Positions 45,404 through 53,750 are shown, counted from the first letter of the stretch. The stretch is 62,298 nt of DNA from Thermoplasmata archaeon (GCA_021828195.1 JAKASQ010000006.1:1-62298); one strand, 5' to 3'. Notes: generated by a model from the letters alone, not told the origin. Numbers and translations: made by a program.

Positions 45404-46381
45404 ATGACCGTTCGGACCGCGCTCTCGGGACCGTTCCCGAGGTCGGAAGCGCTCGTCGCGGCGACGCGGGATCTCGATCGGGGTCGCACGACCGTCGAGG
45501 CGGTCGAGGCGCTCTACACCCGTACCGAGCGCGAGGTGCTCGCCCTCGAGCACCGGCTCGGGGTCGACGCGAGCACGGCGGGGTACTTGCGCTGGCAGGA
45601 CATCTATCGCCCGATCTCCGAGTCGTGGTCGGGATTCTCGGTGGGCCCGGTCACCCGGATGTTCGAAACGAACACGTTCTTCCGCCAGCCGATCCTCCTC
45701 GGGCCGCCGGAGCGCGTGCCCGGCGCCATCGCCGCCTGGATCCCCCTTCCGTTGCGCATGGCGGAGAAGTCCCGGGCGAAGATCGTCCTCCCGGGCCCGT
45801 ACACCTTGGCGCAGGCAGTGGACAATCGCTCGGGAGATACCACCGAGGGACTGATCCATCGGCTCGGACGCCTCCTCGGCGACGAGCTACACGAGCTGCA
45901 CGGCCGCGGATACTCGATCTTCCAGTTCCAGGAGCCCTCCCTCGTCGTGGACCCTCCGACCGGTCCTCGGGCAGAAGCGGTGCTCGCCGCGTACCGGGCG
46001 ATCGAGGCGCGCTCGAGCGGATCGACCACGATCGTTTGGACCTACTTCGGGGACGCCGCCCCCGAGCACGCCCTCCTTGACCGGTTGCCCGTCTCGGTGA
46101 TCGGCGTAGATCTAGCGGAGACCGAGTACGAACGCCTTCGCCCGTGGACCGCCTCCAAGGAACTCGGCCTCGGCGTGATCGATCCCCGCACTACGCTGCC
46201 CGAGGATCCCGCGGAGGTCGCCGAGATCGTCGACAGCCTCGCCGCTCGCCTCCAGCCCCCCGGCCTTTGGCTCGGTCCGGGCGGGCCGCTCGACCTGCTG
46301 CCGGCCGAGGCGGCCGCTCGCAAGCTCCAGCTGTTACCCAGGGCTCGGCGAGCGATCGCCGCTCGAGGGGGCGCTCGATGA
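45404..46381 (+). CDS. MetE-like protein, first of a pair (no zinc ligands)
   Basis: The 325-residue protein has a MetE barrel pattern (VLPGPYTLAQAVDN, GYSIFQFQEPSLVVDPP, LGLGVIDPRTTLPEDPAEVAE). The zinc motifs of methionine synthase are absent: the HxC segment reads TIVWTYFGDA and the CGL segment reads WLGPGGPLD. It overlaps the second copy by four bases (ATGA). It is probably a non-catalytic or accessory subunit. TATA-like cttaaag is ~31 bases before the ATG. Confidence 0.75.
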   Translation: MTVRTALSGPFPRSEALVAATRDLDRGRTTVEAVEALYTRTEREVLALEHRLGVDASTAGYLRWQDIYRPISESWSGFSVGPVTRMFETNTFFRQPILLGPPERVPGAIAAWIPLPLRMAEKSRAKIVLPGPYTLAQAVDNRSGDTTEGLIHRLGRLLGDELHELHGRGYSIFQFQEPSLVVDPPTGPRAEAVLAAYRAIEARSSGSTTIVWTYFGDAAPEHALLDRLPVSVIGVDLAETEYERLRPWTASKELGLGVIDPRTTLPEDPAEVAEIVDSLAARLQPPGLWLGPGGPLDLLPAEAAARKLQLLPRARRAIAARGGAR

Positions 46382-47523
46382 CCTCCCGTCCGTTGTTCCC
46401 GTCGCAGGAAATCGGGAGCCTGATGAAGCCCCTCTGGCAGTTGCAGGGCGCCCGGGGCGGACCCCTGGACGAGCGCGCGCGGAAGGAGTTCCAGGCGTGG
46501 GACGAACGGATCCACTTCACCCGGGGCGCCGAGGCGATCGCGAGCGCCCTCCTGAGCGGTTCGCCCGGGAAGGTGACGCCCGAACAGGTCCGGGACCTCG
46601 GCGCGCTCTTCGGCCTGCGCTACTTCGAGAGCGCCGGGCTCGATCGGGTCTACGACGCCGAGGCCCGTCGGATTGAGATGTACGAGTACCCGATCCGCCA
46701 GATGCACGGCTTCCAGTTCTTCGGCCACGTGCGCTCCTTCGACAACAAGTACTACCTCAAGGCCGCGAACACCGGCGAGATCCGGCTCGAGCGACCGTAC
46801 CATACCGAGGAGTTCGAGTTCGTCCGGGCCCATGCGCGGGCGGAGCCCAAGATCCCGATCACGGGCCCGTATACCCTCGCGGACTGGTCCTTCAACGAAC
46901 ACTTCCTCGCGCGCCAGAAGGGCTGGAAGGGGACGGCGAGCCGTCGGGCCGCGCAACACGAGTTCGTGGTGGAGCTCGCCCGCAAAGCGATCCGCCCGAC
47001 CCTGGTCGCGTTGATCGATTCAGGTTGCCGCGTCATCCAGATCGATGAGCCCGCTGCCGGGACGCACCCCGGCGAGGGGGATCTCGTGGCGGAGGGGTTC
47101 AACGCCGCGACCGAAGGTCTGGACGCGGAGTTCTCCATGCACATCTGTTTCTCCGATTACCGCAACCTCTTCCCCGCCCTCCTCGAAGCGAAGCGCTGCC
47201 GTCAGTGGGCCTGGGAGTTCGCCAACCGCGACCGGGACGGACGCGACGGCTACGAGGTCCTCAACGTGCTGCGGGAGTACGGTGACACCCGGGACGTGGG
47301 CCTGGGCGTTCTTGACGTGCATCGCGATGAGGTGGAAACCCCGGAGAAGGTCGCGAAGCGGATCGGGCGTGCCGCCCAGATCCTTGGCGATCCGAAACGG
47401 ATCTGGGTGAACCCGGATTGCGGCCTACGGACCCGGAGCCTCGACGTCGCCTACGCCAAGCTCGGGGCCATGCACCGCGGAGCGGAGCTCGCGCGCGCGG
47501 AACTCTCCAACCCACGAACCTGA
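46378..47523 (+). CDS. Core MetE-type methionine synthase (zinc-binding)
   Basis: The 381-residue protein has the zinc ligands of cobalamin-independent methionine synthase: SMHICFSDY (HxC) and VNPDCGLRTRS (Cys), with the IQIDEPAAG and GVLDVHRDEVETPEKVAKRI segments. It lacks the N-terminal half of bacterial MetE, as archaeal core-MetE enzymes do. Such enzymes methylate homocysteine, many with a methyl-corrinoid or unknown donor. Together with the upstream paralogue it forms a two-gene unit. Confidence 0.85.
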   Translation: MTSRPLFPSQEIGSLMKPLWQLQGARGGPLDERARKEFQAWDERIHFTRGAEAIASALLSGSPGKVTPEQVRDLGALFGLRYFESAGLDRVYDAEARRIEMYEYPIRQMHGFQFFGHVRSFDNKYYLKAANTGEIRLERPYHTEEFEFVRAHARAEPKIPITGPYTLADWSFNEHFLARQKGWKGTASRRAAQHEFVVELARKAIRPTLVALIDSGCRVIQIDEPAAGTHPGEGDLVAEGFNAATEGLDAEFSMHICFSDYRNLFPALLEAKRCRQWAWEFANRDRDGRDGYEVLNVLREYGDTRDVGLGVLDVHRDEVETPEKVAKRIGRAAQILGDPKRIWVNPDCGLRTRSLDVAYAKLGAMHRGAELARAELSNPRT

Positions 47524-47603
47524 CCGAGGATTCCACCGGCCGCCGATGTTCGACGGACTTCCCCCTTAGGATCTCTGGCTCCTCGAACGGCTTCGGTTCC
47601 GTA

Positions 47604-48010
47604 CCCGCCGGGCCGCAAGTGGCGGGCAAGATTCCGCAACGCTGCTTCGAGCGCGGGAAGCGTACGTACGTATCCGATCGCGCTGAACAGGCACGTGATC
47701 ACATCGAGTTCCTTGGCGAGATCGAAAGACTCCATTCGACCCTGCGCGAACGGAACTCGGGGGAGACGTCATCGAGCGAGCCGAAGCATCGAGGCGCACG
47801 CGCGGATCCCTTGAGCATCGTACCATCGCTGGAAGTACTGGAGGGGACCCCCGTGCCGCACGCTACATCGAGCCGCGTTCGGGCGCGCGGAGGACCGAAT
47901 CGTCGGACGACGGCGCGGACCCGGTGCGCCTCGCTCCCGTAGCGAGCTTCCGAGCATATCCGATCGTGGTAGCTCGCGAGCTCGTCGTGCATTCGGGTCG
48001 ACTTCGTCAT
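47604..48010 (-). pseudogene. Class I SAM-dependent methyltransferase, broken
   Basis: From 48010 (MTKSTRMHDELASYHDRI) the frame reaches LDVACGTG, the SAM-binding motif I. A one-base loss near 47853 shifts it, and the next frame reads LQYFQRWYDAQGIRACASMLRLAR then TGA at 47769-47771, with the same frame continuing RLPRVPFAQGRMESFDLAKELDVITCLFSAIGYV and RNLARHLRPGG. The last strands of the fold are missing after 47604. So it has a frameshift, an in-frame TGA and a C-terminal deletion. The space to 47523 holds nothing recognisable. Confidence 0.75.
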
Positions 48011-48056
48011 GGCCGGCGGCCCCTGTTCCAGCGACCGGGGCCCGGGGGCGCGCTCC

Positions 48057-48950
48057 TCACTCTCGGAGCTCTGTGAGGATCTCAGCCGAGGTCGGGCCCA
48101 CCAGCACGGTATGCTCCGCCTGGGAGACCCAGCCGCCCCCACTCTCCACGAACACCGGATACGTCTGGAGGAACCGACGACCTTGGGTGAGGGCGGTGCG
48201 CTGCGCCGCATCGGTGACCCAGCGCGCCGTGAACGGGAGCGTTCGGAACCGCTGAAAGAGGGCCGAGAGCTCCGGTTCGCCCGCTCCGGGATCCCGGCGG
48301 AAGCGCACGATGTGACCGAACGAGCCGTTCTCGATCGATCCGGCTCCGTTCGTGGCGAATGGCTCGATCGCCACGATCTCCCCCTCCTCGAGCGTCTCGC
48401 CGGTCGCTCCGCTCACGTTGGGGATCGACTTGCCCGCGTGGAGGAGATATCGCTGGATCGTGTGCCCCGTGAGGTTGGAGACCGGCTTGAACCCCCGCGC
48501 GTGGATCGCCGACTCGATCGCACGGCTGATCTGGTCGATCGGGACCCCGGCTCGGACCTGGGCGATCCCGGCGCGCACGGCATCCTGGGTCGCGCGGATG
48601 AGGTTCTCGTACTGATGGGTCCCGCCGACCTCGACGGTCTCCGCCGTGTCCGAGATCGCGCCGTCGAGGTGGGCCCCGACGTCCACCTTCACCAGGTCCC
48701 CGGCCTCGAAGGCGAGGGCGTCGCTCGGGCTCGGAGTGTAGTGCGCGGCCTCGAAGTTGCGAGACAGATTTGCGGGGAACGCCGGGAGGGCACCGTCCCC
48801 GCGGATCGACGCCTCGATCACCTCGGCGACCTCGCGGCGGGAGCGTCCGGGCCGCAAGGCACGTACCCCAACGGCGCGGGCCCGTGCCGAGATGCGGCCG
48901 GCCTCCCGCCACCGATCGACGTCTTCGGGATAGCGGGCCATCCGGCTCAC
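48057..48950 (-). CDS. map: Methionine aminopeptidase, type 2 (archaeal)
   Basis: The ~297-residue enzyme has the metal ligands in KVDVGAHLDG and SDTAETV (Asp, Asp), LTGHTIQRYLLH (His), AIEPFAT (Glu) and SQAEHTVLV (Glu), with the type 2 insert between His and Glu. It removes initiator Met. GTG/ATG options at 48950 and 48939. The start overlaps tsaC by four bases; ndk precedes them. Confidence 0.93.
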   Translation of the reverse strand: MSRMARYPEDVDRWREAGRISARARAVGVRALRPGRSRREVAEVIEASIRGDGALPAFPANLSRNFEAAHYTPSPSDALAFEAGDLVKVDVGAHLDGAISDTAETVEVGGTHQYENLIRATQDAVRAGIAQVRAGVPIDQISRAIESAIHARGFKPVSNLTGHTIQRYLLHAGKSIPNVSGATGETLEEGEIVAIEPFATNGAGSIENGSFGHIVRFRRDPGAGEPELSALFQRFRTLPFTARWVTDAAQRTALTQGRRFLQTYPVFVESGGGWVSQAEHTVLVGPTSAEILTELRE

Positions 48951-49510
48951 TTCCGTTCGCGGATCGCTGGAACTCCCCGGGTCAGATCGACCAGCGTCGA
49001 AGGAATCCCGGAGGGAGGAGGGTCGGAAGGAAGGTACATCGTCACCTCATCGCCAAAGATACCGCGAGCCTCTCTCGCGGTCCGTGCCGGGCGCTCCCCG
49101 TGGCGGTTGGCCGACGTCGCCGTGATCGGTCCGGCGTGCTCGGCGAGCGCTCGGGCGAGCGGATGGTCCGGGATCCGGATTCCCATCGAGACCCCCCCGG
49201 CGATCGCCGGCGCGAACTCCCGCCGCGCGCGCGCAGAGGGCGGAGCGAGGAGGGTGTACGGCCCGGGAAGGTGGGTGCGCACGAACGATCGACCTTCTTC
49301 CGAGAGCTCGGAGTACGGCTCGAGCTCTTCGAAGGAGGAGAACGCGACCGAGATCGGCTGACCGGTGGCGCGACCCTTCACGCGCACGAGCGACTCGACC
49401 GCTGCGAGATTGGTCGCCGGCACCGCGAGGCCGTAGAGGGTGTCGGTCGGGTAGCCGACGATGCTGCCGGCTCGAAGCGCCTGCACGGCCCGTGGGATCG
49501 GATCGGTCAT
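48947..49510 (-). CDS. tsaC: Threonylcarbamoyl-AMP synthase (Sua5/YrdC/TsaC)
   Basis: The 187-residue YrdC-domain protein has VGYPTDTLYGLAV, VKGRATGQPISVAF, LPGPYTLL, MGIRIPDHPLARALA and ITATSANRHGE, the full TsaC pattern. It makes the threonylcarbamoyl-adenylate used for t6A in tRNA. It lacks the extra C-terminal Sua5 domain. It follows ndk by 3 bases and overlaps map by 4, in one operon. Confidence 0.92.
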   Translation of the reverse strand: MTDPIPRAVQALRAGSIVGYPTDTLYGLAVPATNLAAVESLVRVKGRATGQPISVAFSSFEELEPYSELSEEGRSFVRTHLPGPYTLLAPPSARARREFAPAIAGGVSMGIRIPDHPLARALAEHAGPITATSANRHGERPARTAREARGIFGDEVTMYLPSDPPPSGIPSTLVDLTRGVPAIRERK

Positions 49511-49513
49511 GGC

Positions 49514-49972
49514 CTACTGGTACTCCACGCCGACACGTTCGTAGGTGAAGTAGTCGCTCTCCGTAAAGTACAGCGCGAGCTCCCGCGCAGCCGACTCCGG
49601 AGAATCCGAGGCATGGATCAAGTTCGGCGTGATGGCCAGCGCGAGATCGCCCCGCACCGTTCCCGGGGCCGCCGTCTGAGGGTTGGTGGCACCGATGAGC
49701 AGGCGGACGATCCCGATCGCCGAGCGGCCCTCGACCGCCATCGCGAAGACGGGCGCTGAGGTGATGTGAGCCACGAGGCCCAGGAAGAAGGGCTTGCCCT
49801 TGTGCTCGGCGTAGTGGCGATCGGCGAGTTCGGGAGACACTCGCACGAGGCGCGCGGCGATCAACTTTAGTCCCTTGCGTTCGAGCCGGCCGACGATCTC
49901 TCCCACCAGTCCCCGGCGCACCCCATCGGGCTTCACGAGAACGAGCGTGCGCTCGATCGAACCTTCTGCCAT
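49514..49972 (-). CDS. ndk: Nucleoside diphosphate kinase
   Basis: From the ATG at 49972 (MAEGSIERTLVLVKPDGVRRGL) the 152-residue kinase has VKPDGV, the FAMAVEG strand, LIGATNPQTAAPGTVRGDLA and the catalytic His in PNLIHASDS. It transfers phosphate between nucleotides. In many archaea ndk follows L7Ae-S28e-L24e; here those genes lie 2.7 kb upstream on the same strand, separated by insertions. ATG codons at 49996 and 50035 are less likely. Confidence 0.95.
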   Translation of the reverse strand: MAEGSIERTLVLVKPDGVRRGLVGEIVGRLERKGLKLIAARLVRVSPELADRHYAEHKGKPFFLGLVAHITSAPVFAMAVEGRSAIGIVRLLIGATNPQTAAPGTVRGDLALAITPNLIHASDSPESAARELALYFTESDYFTYERVGVEYQ

Positions 49973-50054
49973 CGAGCCGGCGAGCCCGGCACCCATGAAA
50001 AGGTTGCCGCGGACGACGCCGTTATTGCGCGCCATGCTCCCGGTGCGGGCCGGC

Positions 50055-50891
50055 ATGGCGGACGGCAGGATCCCCGATCGACGCACCCACCGCGCGGTCC
50101 GCGGCTTCGATCGCTCCGCATCCACGTACGAGCGAGGGCGTCCGGACTATCCGGCCGAGGGGATCGAACTTCTCGCCCGCGTCCTCCACCTTGGGCCCGG
50201 GCAGACGATCGTCGAGCTCGGGAGCGGGACCGGGAAGTTCACTCGCGCCTTGCGGCCCCTCCGGGCCGCGCTCATCCCGGTGGAACCTACGCGCGGAATG
50301 CGGGAGGAGTTCGCCCGCCGTGTCCCGGACCTACCCGTGCTGGACGGCACCGCCGAGGCGATCCCGGTCCCGGACGGCTTCGCCGACGCGGTCCTCGTCG
50401 CCCAGGCGTTCCACTGGTTCCGGGCCCGCGCCGCGCTCCGCGAGATCGCGCGAGTTCTGCGGCCCGGAGGCGGTCTCGGTCTGGTCTGGAACATGCGCGA
50501 TGAGCGCGTGCCGTGGATGCGGGAGTTCACGCAGATCCTAGAAGATTACAACTGGGGCGTTCCCCGCACCCGACAACGGCGTTGGCGTCCGGCCTTCGAG
50601 CGGGGCGGGATCCCGTTCGGGCCGTTGCACCATCGGACCTTCCACCACATTCAACGGGTCCGGGTCCCCGGGGTCGTCGCGCGCGCCCTCTCCGTGAGCA
50701 TGATCGCGGTCCAGCCGGTCGCCGAGCAACGCAAGGTCGCCCGCCGCATCCGCGAACTCCTCGCTTCTGATCCCAAGACCCGCGGCCGTCGGCTGATCGA
50801 CATCCCGTACCGTACCGAGGTGTACTGGTGCCACCGAACCGGAGCCCGGCCCCGGAGTCACGTGGCGCGCACGTCGCACCCGTACCGGTAA
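50055..50891 (+). CDS. Class I SAM-dependent methyltransferase
   Basis: From the ATG at 50055 (MADGRIPDRRTHRAVRGFD) the ~278-residue enzyme has FDRSASTYERGRPDYP, motif I IVELGSGTGKFTRAL, VEPTRGMREEF, FADAVLVAQAFHWF and VLRPGGGLGLVWN. This is the Methyltransferase_11 group close to trans-aconitate or UbiE-like enzymes. Substrate unknown. It overlaps the divergent ndk leader region and converges on the Cas4-like gene. Confidence 0.8.
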   Translation: MADGRIPDRRTHRAVRGFDRSASTYERGRPDYPAEGIELLARVLHLGPGQTIVELGSGTGKFTRALRPLRAALIPVEPTRGMREEFARRVPDLPVLDGTAEAIPVPDGFADAVLVAQAFHWFRARAALREIARVLRPGGGLGLVWNMRDERVPWMREFTQILEDYNWGVPRTRQRRWRPAFERGGIPFGPLHHRTFHHIQRVRVPGVVARALSVSMIAVQPVAEQRKVARRIRELLASDPKTRGRRLIDIPYRTEVYWCHRTGARPRSHVARTSHPYR

Positions 50892-51382
50892 CGGCACCCG
50901 GCACAGCGGCGGGGCGATGGGCGCGCGCGACCGTCGTACGGGAACGCGACCTCGCGTCGCAGCGCGAGGAGCCGCTGCCGTTGGTCCGCTCCCCAATCGA
51001 TCCGAAACTCTCCTCCGTCGGAGTATCGGAGCACCCCGTACGGCACGGGCACGTCGGTCGTCTCCTCGACCAGGAGGCAGTACGCCCAGACCTGGACGAC
51101 GTGGGAGAGCGGCGGCCCGTTCGGCGGGCTCGTGCGGCTCTTGATCTCGATCGGGACGACCCGACCGTCCCGGGTTCGGCGCAAGGAGTCCGGACGCCCG
51201 ACGAGACGGTAGCGATGCGAGATCAACCGGGCTTCCCTGCGCCGTCCGTCATCCACGGCGATCAACTCCCCGTGGACCCGATCCCGGGCACGTCGATGGA
51301 GCGAACGGACGCTGGCTCCGAGCGCCGTCACCCCGACCCCGGCGAGCCCGACGAGGAAGGCGATCGTCAGCGAAGCGACCAT
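50858..51382 (-). CDS. Cas4/RecB-like nuclease domain with N-terminal membrane helix (second half of a split protein)
   Basis: The ATG at 51382 starts inside the end of the preceding gene. The 174-residue product has a membrane helix (residues ~3-22), then the PD-(D/E)XK nuclease core: Asp65 in LVGRPDSL, Glu79-x-Lys81 in PIEIKSRT, and QVWAYCLL (Gln98...Tyr101), ending with three cysteines C160-x2-C163-x5-C169. The fourth Cys of the Cas4-type iron-sulfur cluster lies in the upstream gene. Related single-chain proteins carry both parts with a helical hairpin between. No cas genes or repeats are near, so a role in DNA repair or another membrane-bound nuclease is as likely as CRISPR. Confidence 0.65.
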   Translation of the reverse strand: MVASLTIAFLVGLAGVGVTALGASVRSLHRRARDRVHGELIAVDDGRRREARLISHRYRLVGRPDSLRRTRDGRVVPIEIKSRTSPPNGPPLSHVVQVWAYCLLVEETTDVPVPYGVLRYSDGGEFRIDWGADQRQRLLALRREVAFPYDGRARPSPRRCAGCRYRYGCDVRAT

Positions 51383-51633
51383 GCCCAGATCCCCACGATC
51401 CCTAGAAGGAGGAGCCCGATGCCCGCGAGAACGAGGTAGGTTCCCGCGTGCGAGTCCCGTGCCTCCTCGGAGCGGAGTTCGCCCACGTGGTAGCGTCGGC
51501 CGGCCTCCGCCCGATGGCTTGCGCTTCGGGGGATCTCGCCCGGTGGAGGGTGCTCCCGGTACCAGTACGCTCTCGGGCAGTAGGCGTACTCCGCCAGATC
51601 GCTCGCGGAGGCCCACGGGATCTCGGGGTCCAT
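51367..51633 (-). CDS. N-terminal half of a split Cas4-like protein with C-terminal membrane helix
   Basis: The 88-residue product begins MDPEIPWASASDLAEYAYCPRAYWYREHPP, the N-terminal Cas4/Dna2 motif whose Cys19 binds the iron-sulfur cluster. It ends with a membrane helix (TYLVLAGIGLLLLGIVGIWAW). Its last 16 bases overlap the start of the nuclease-domain gene in another frame. The two products could pair by their membrane helices, or be made as one by frameshifting. Confidence 0.6.
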   Translation of the reverse strand: MDPEIPWASASDLAEYAYCPRAYWYREHPPPGEIPRSASHRAEAGRRYHVGELRSEEARDSHAGTYLVLAGIGLLLLGIVGIWAWSLR

Positions 51634-51771
51634 GAAGCGAACGGTCCAGCGCGGGACTTACCTCTTCTGCTCCACGGGAATGTGCCGACCCGCGAGCCTC
51701 GCTGAAGGCGGCGCTCCCAGGTCGATTTCATATCGGCCGGTGGAGCTCGGAGGCCCAACTCCGGGAGAGCG

Positions 51772-52596
51772 ATGGAGGAGATCGTGCGCTTCGAACGAGT
51801 GGCCGGACACCTCGCCGCCGTACCCGTTCAACTCGGCCCCTCGATCGAGACGCGGTTCATCCTCGATACCGGGATCGGACTCAACCTCATCTCGAGCGCG
51901 CTCGCGACTCGCATCGGGGCACGTCGGACCGGGGCGACCCATACGGGCCAGCGGATGTCCGGGCAGTCGGTCTCCGTTCCGCTCGTCACGATCCCCCGGC
52001 TTTCGGTGGGCCCCCACCACCGGGACCACGTCCCGGCGGGGATCCTCGACCTCGCGGGGGTATCCGCGCAGTTTGGGGTGGATGGGTTTCTCTCCTTACA
52101 GTTCTTCGAGCGCACCGCTTTCACGATCGGCGGCCCGGGCCGAACCATCTCTCTTCCTCCGCGCACACCGGTCGGCCCGGGAACCGCCGTCTCCTTCGAG
52201 GTCCCGATCCGGGTCGACCGCGACGGCCCGTCCGTCAGCGCGTTCACGGATCTGCGGTTGCCGAACGGTCGCCGCGCGAGCGTGGAGATCGATAGTGGAT
52301 CGGATGCTCTCATCCTGAACGCGCGATTCCTCGCGGACCTCGGGCTGCACACCGATGCGGAAGGCGTGCGGACGGTGCAAGGAACGGACGAGACGGGTTA
52401 TGCGTATACCCGACGCTTCGCTCGGATCTCCGACCCCGTAAGCCTCTGGGATGCACCGAGCATCTCGCAACGCGACCTCGACGTGATGTTCCAGGAGATC
52501 ATCTACGATGGCCTCCTCGGTGATGCCTTCCTGAGACGATACGATGTCACCTACGACGTTCCTCGTTCCCGGGTGGCCTTCGCCGAGGCTCCGTGA
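51772..52596 (+). CDS. Two-lobed retropepsin-like aspartic protease
   Basis: The 274-residue protein holds two related halves, each with an aspartic protease motif: ETRFILDTGIGLNLIS (Asp32-Thr-Gly) and ASVEIDSGSDALIL (Asp174-Ser-Gly). Each is followed by a DG(F/L)L(S/G) segment and a terminal strand pair (DGFLSLQFFERTAFTI, DGLLGDAFLRRYDVTYD). So one chain could form the active site that retropepsins form as a dimer. No signal peptide; probably cytoplasmic. A TATA-like ttcatatc (51727-51734) and a GGGAG leader precede the ATG. Confidence 0.65.
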   Translation: MEEIVRFERVAGHLAAVPVQLGPSIETRFILDTGIGLNLISSALATRIGARRTGATHTGQRMSGQSVSVPLVTIPRLSVGPHHRDHVPAGILDLAGVSAQFGVDGFLSLQFFERTAFTIGGPGRTISLPPRTPVGPGTAVSFEVPIRVDRDGPSVSAFTDLRLPNGRRASVEIDSGSDALILNARFLADLGLHTDAEGVRTVQGTDETGYAYTRRFARISDPVSLWDAPSISQRDLDVMFQEIIYDGLLGDAFLRRYDVTYDVPRSRVAFAEAP

Positions 52597-52651
52597 GCGG
52601 GGTCGGACCTTCGTCCGCTCGATTGCCCACCTAGATTCGCAGAGCCGGCGT

Positions 52652-53074
52652 CTACGGCAAGGCGGAATCCGCATCCGCGGCTTCGGCCCTCGGTCGCCGC
52701 CGCGTCTTCGGCTTCGTCTCGGGGGCCGGGATCGCCGGTGCCGGGGTCTCGGGCGCAGCGGGTTCGGGCGCTGGCTCCGCAAGCTCCGGGGCCGGTGCCC
52801 CGGGTGCCGGCACCGTCGGCTCCGGCTTCTGGGCGGCCTTGGCCGCCGCCGCCCGGTTCTGCGCGGCCCGACCTCCCGTCTGTTCGGTCGCCTTCTTCTG
52901 AGCGTGGGCGCGGGTCCACTTGCGGCGGTGGCCGACCCGGCCGAGATGGAGCTGCTGCTTGCGGCAGGAACCGGAGCAGAAGTTGTAGACGGTGCCGTCC
53001 CGCTTGACGAACATCATGCCCGTGCCGGGCTCGATCTCGTCCGCGCAAAACGAACACTGGCGCTTGACGACCAT
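52652..53074 (-). CDS. rpl24e: Ribosomal protein L24e with long Ala/Pro/Glu tail
   Basis: The first ~65 residues are L24e: CSFCADEIEPGTGMMFVKRDGTVYNFCSGSCRKQQL with a C-x2-C...C-x3-C zinc finger. Archaeal L24e is usually about 60-70 residues. Here a further ~70-residue tail rich in Ala, Pro, Glu and Lys follows, ending with basic KTRRRPRAEAADAD. It is third in the L7Ae-S28e-L24e operon, 19 bases after S28e. Confidence 0.92.
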   Translation of the reverse strand: MVVKRQCSFCADEIEPGTGMMFVKRDGTVYNFCSGSCRKQQLHLGRVGHRRKWTRAHAQKKATEQTGGRAAQNRAAAAKAAQKPEPTVPAPGAPAPELAEPAPEPAAPETPAPAIPAPETKPKTRRRPRAEAADADSALP

Positions 53075-53093
53075 CGGATCCTCTCCAGTTTCC

Positions 53094-53306
53094 TTAGCGG
53101 ATCGAGAGCTTTCGCGCTTCGCGCGCGGTCTCCCGCAACAACAGCACGTCCCCGAGCCGGATCGGGCCGGCGACGTTGCGCGTGATGATCTTGCCGCGGT
53201 CGCGACCGGCGAGCACGCGGACCTTGACTTGGGTGGCCTCGCCGGCCATGCCGGTGCGGCCGATCAGCTCGACGACTTCCGCCGCGCTCCCCTTGTCATC
53301 TGCCAT
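53094..53306 (-). CDS. rps28e: Ribosomal protein S28e
   Basis: The 70-residue protein has [63 protein letters not shown] order of features; the OB-fold core and the terminal RETAREARK helix identify S28e. It lies between L7Ae and L24e with short spacers. Confidence 0.96.
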   Translation of the reverse strand: MADDKGSAAEVVELIGRTGMAGEATQVKVRVLAGRDRGKIITRNVAGPIRLGDVLLLRETAREARKLSIR

Positions 53307-53335
53307 CGCCTGGGACCTCGCTCGTTCCGAGTCCG

Positions 53336-53707
53336 TTACTTCTTCAGCGTCGGAAACGCGTTGATGAGCTCTTCGAGCAGGGCCTTCGCGTCGCCGGGTT
53401 CGACGATCGCGATGGAGGCGGCGGACTTCGTGAGGCCGGCCGACTGGCCGAGCCGCTGCTTCTTGTTGACATACACGTACGGGATCCGCTTCTCCTCGCA
53501 GAGCATCGGGACGTGGACCAGGATCTCGACGGGGTCTACGTCCTCCGCCATCACCACGAGCTTGGCCTCGCCCCGCTCGCTCGACTTGGTGACCTCGTTG
53601 GTCCCCACCCGGATCTTCCCGGTCTCGCTCGCCACTTGCACGAGCTGGAGGGCCTTGTCGGCAACGTCGCTCGGGGTTTCGAACCGTACGTAGATTGGTC
53701 GCGCCAT
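53336..53707 (-). CDS. rpl7ae: Ribosomal protein L7Ae
   Basis: The 123-residue protein has [46 protein letters not shown] and the final [12 protein letters not shown]. It binds kink-turns in 23S rRNA, box C/D and H/ACA guide RNAs and RNase P RNA. It is first of three ribosomal genes. A minus-strand TATA block (ccttaagt, 53781-53788) lies within the end of the dienelactone hydrolase gene and would give a leader of ~50 bases. Confidence 0.97.
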   Translation of the reverse strand: MARPIYVRFETPSDVADKALQLVQVASETGKIRVGTNEVTKSSERGEAKLVVMAEDVDPVEILVHVPMLCEEKRIPYVYVNKKQRLGQSAGLTKSAASIAIVEPGDAKALLEELINAFPTLKK

Positions 53708-53750
53708 GTTGTACCTCGCGTCAGCGGAACCCCCGAAGGGGATCCTCGGC

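Noticed and set aside
50858-51633. Calling the Cas4-like pair a CRISPR adaptation module
   Set aside because: No repeats, cas1 or cas2 are present in the window; many Cas4-family proteins are unlinked to CRISPR.
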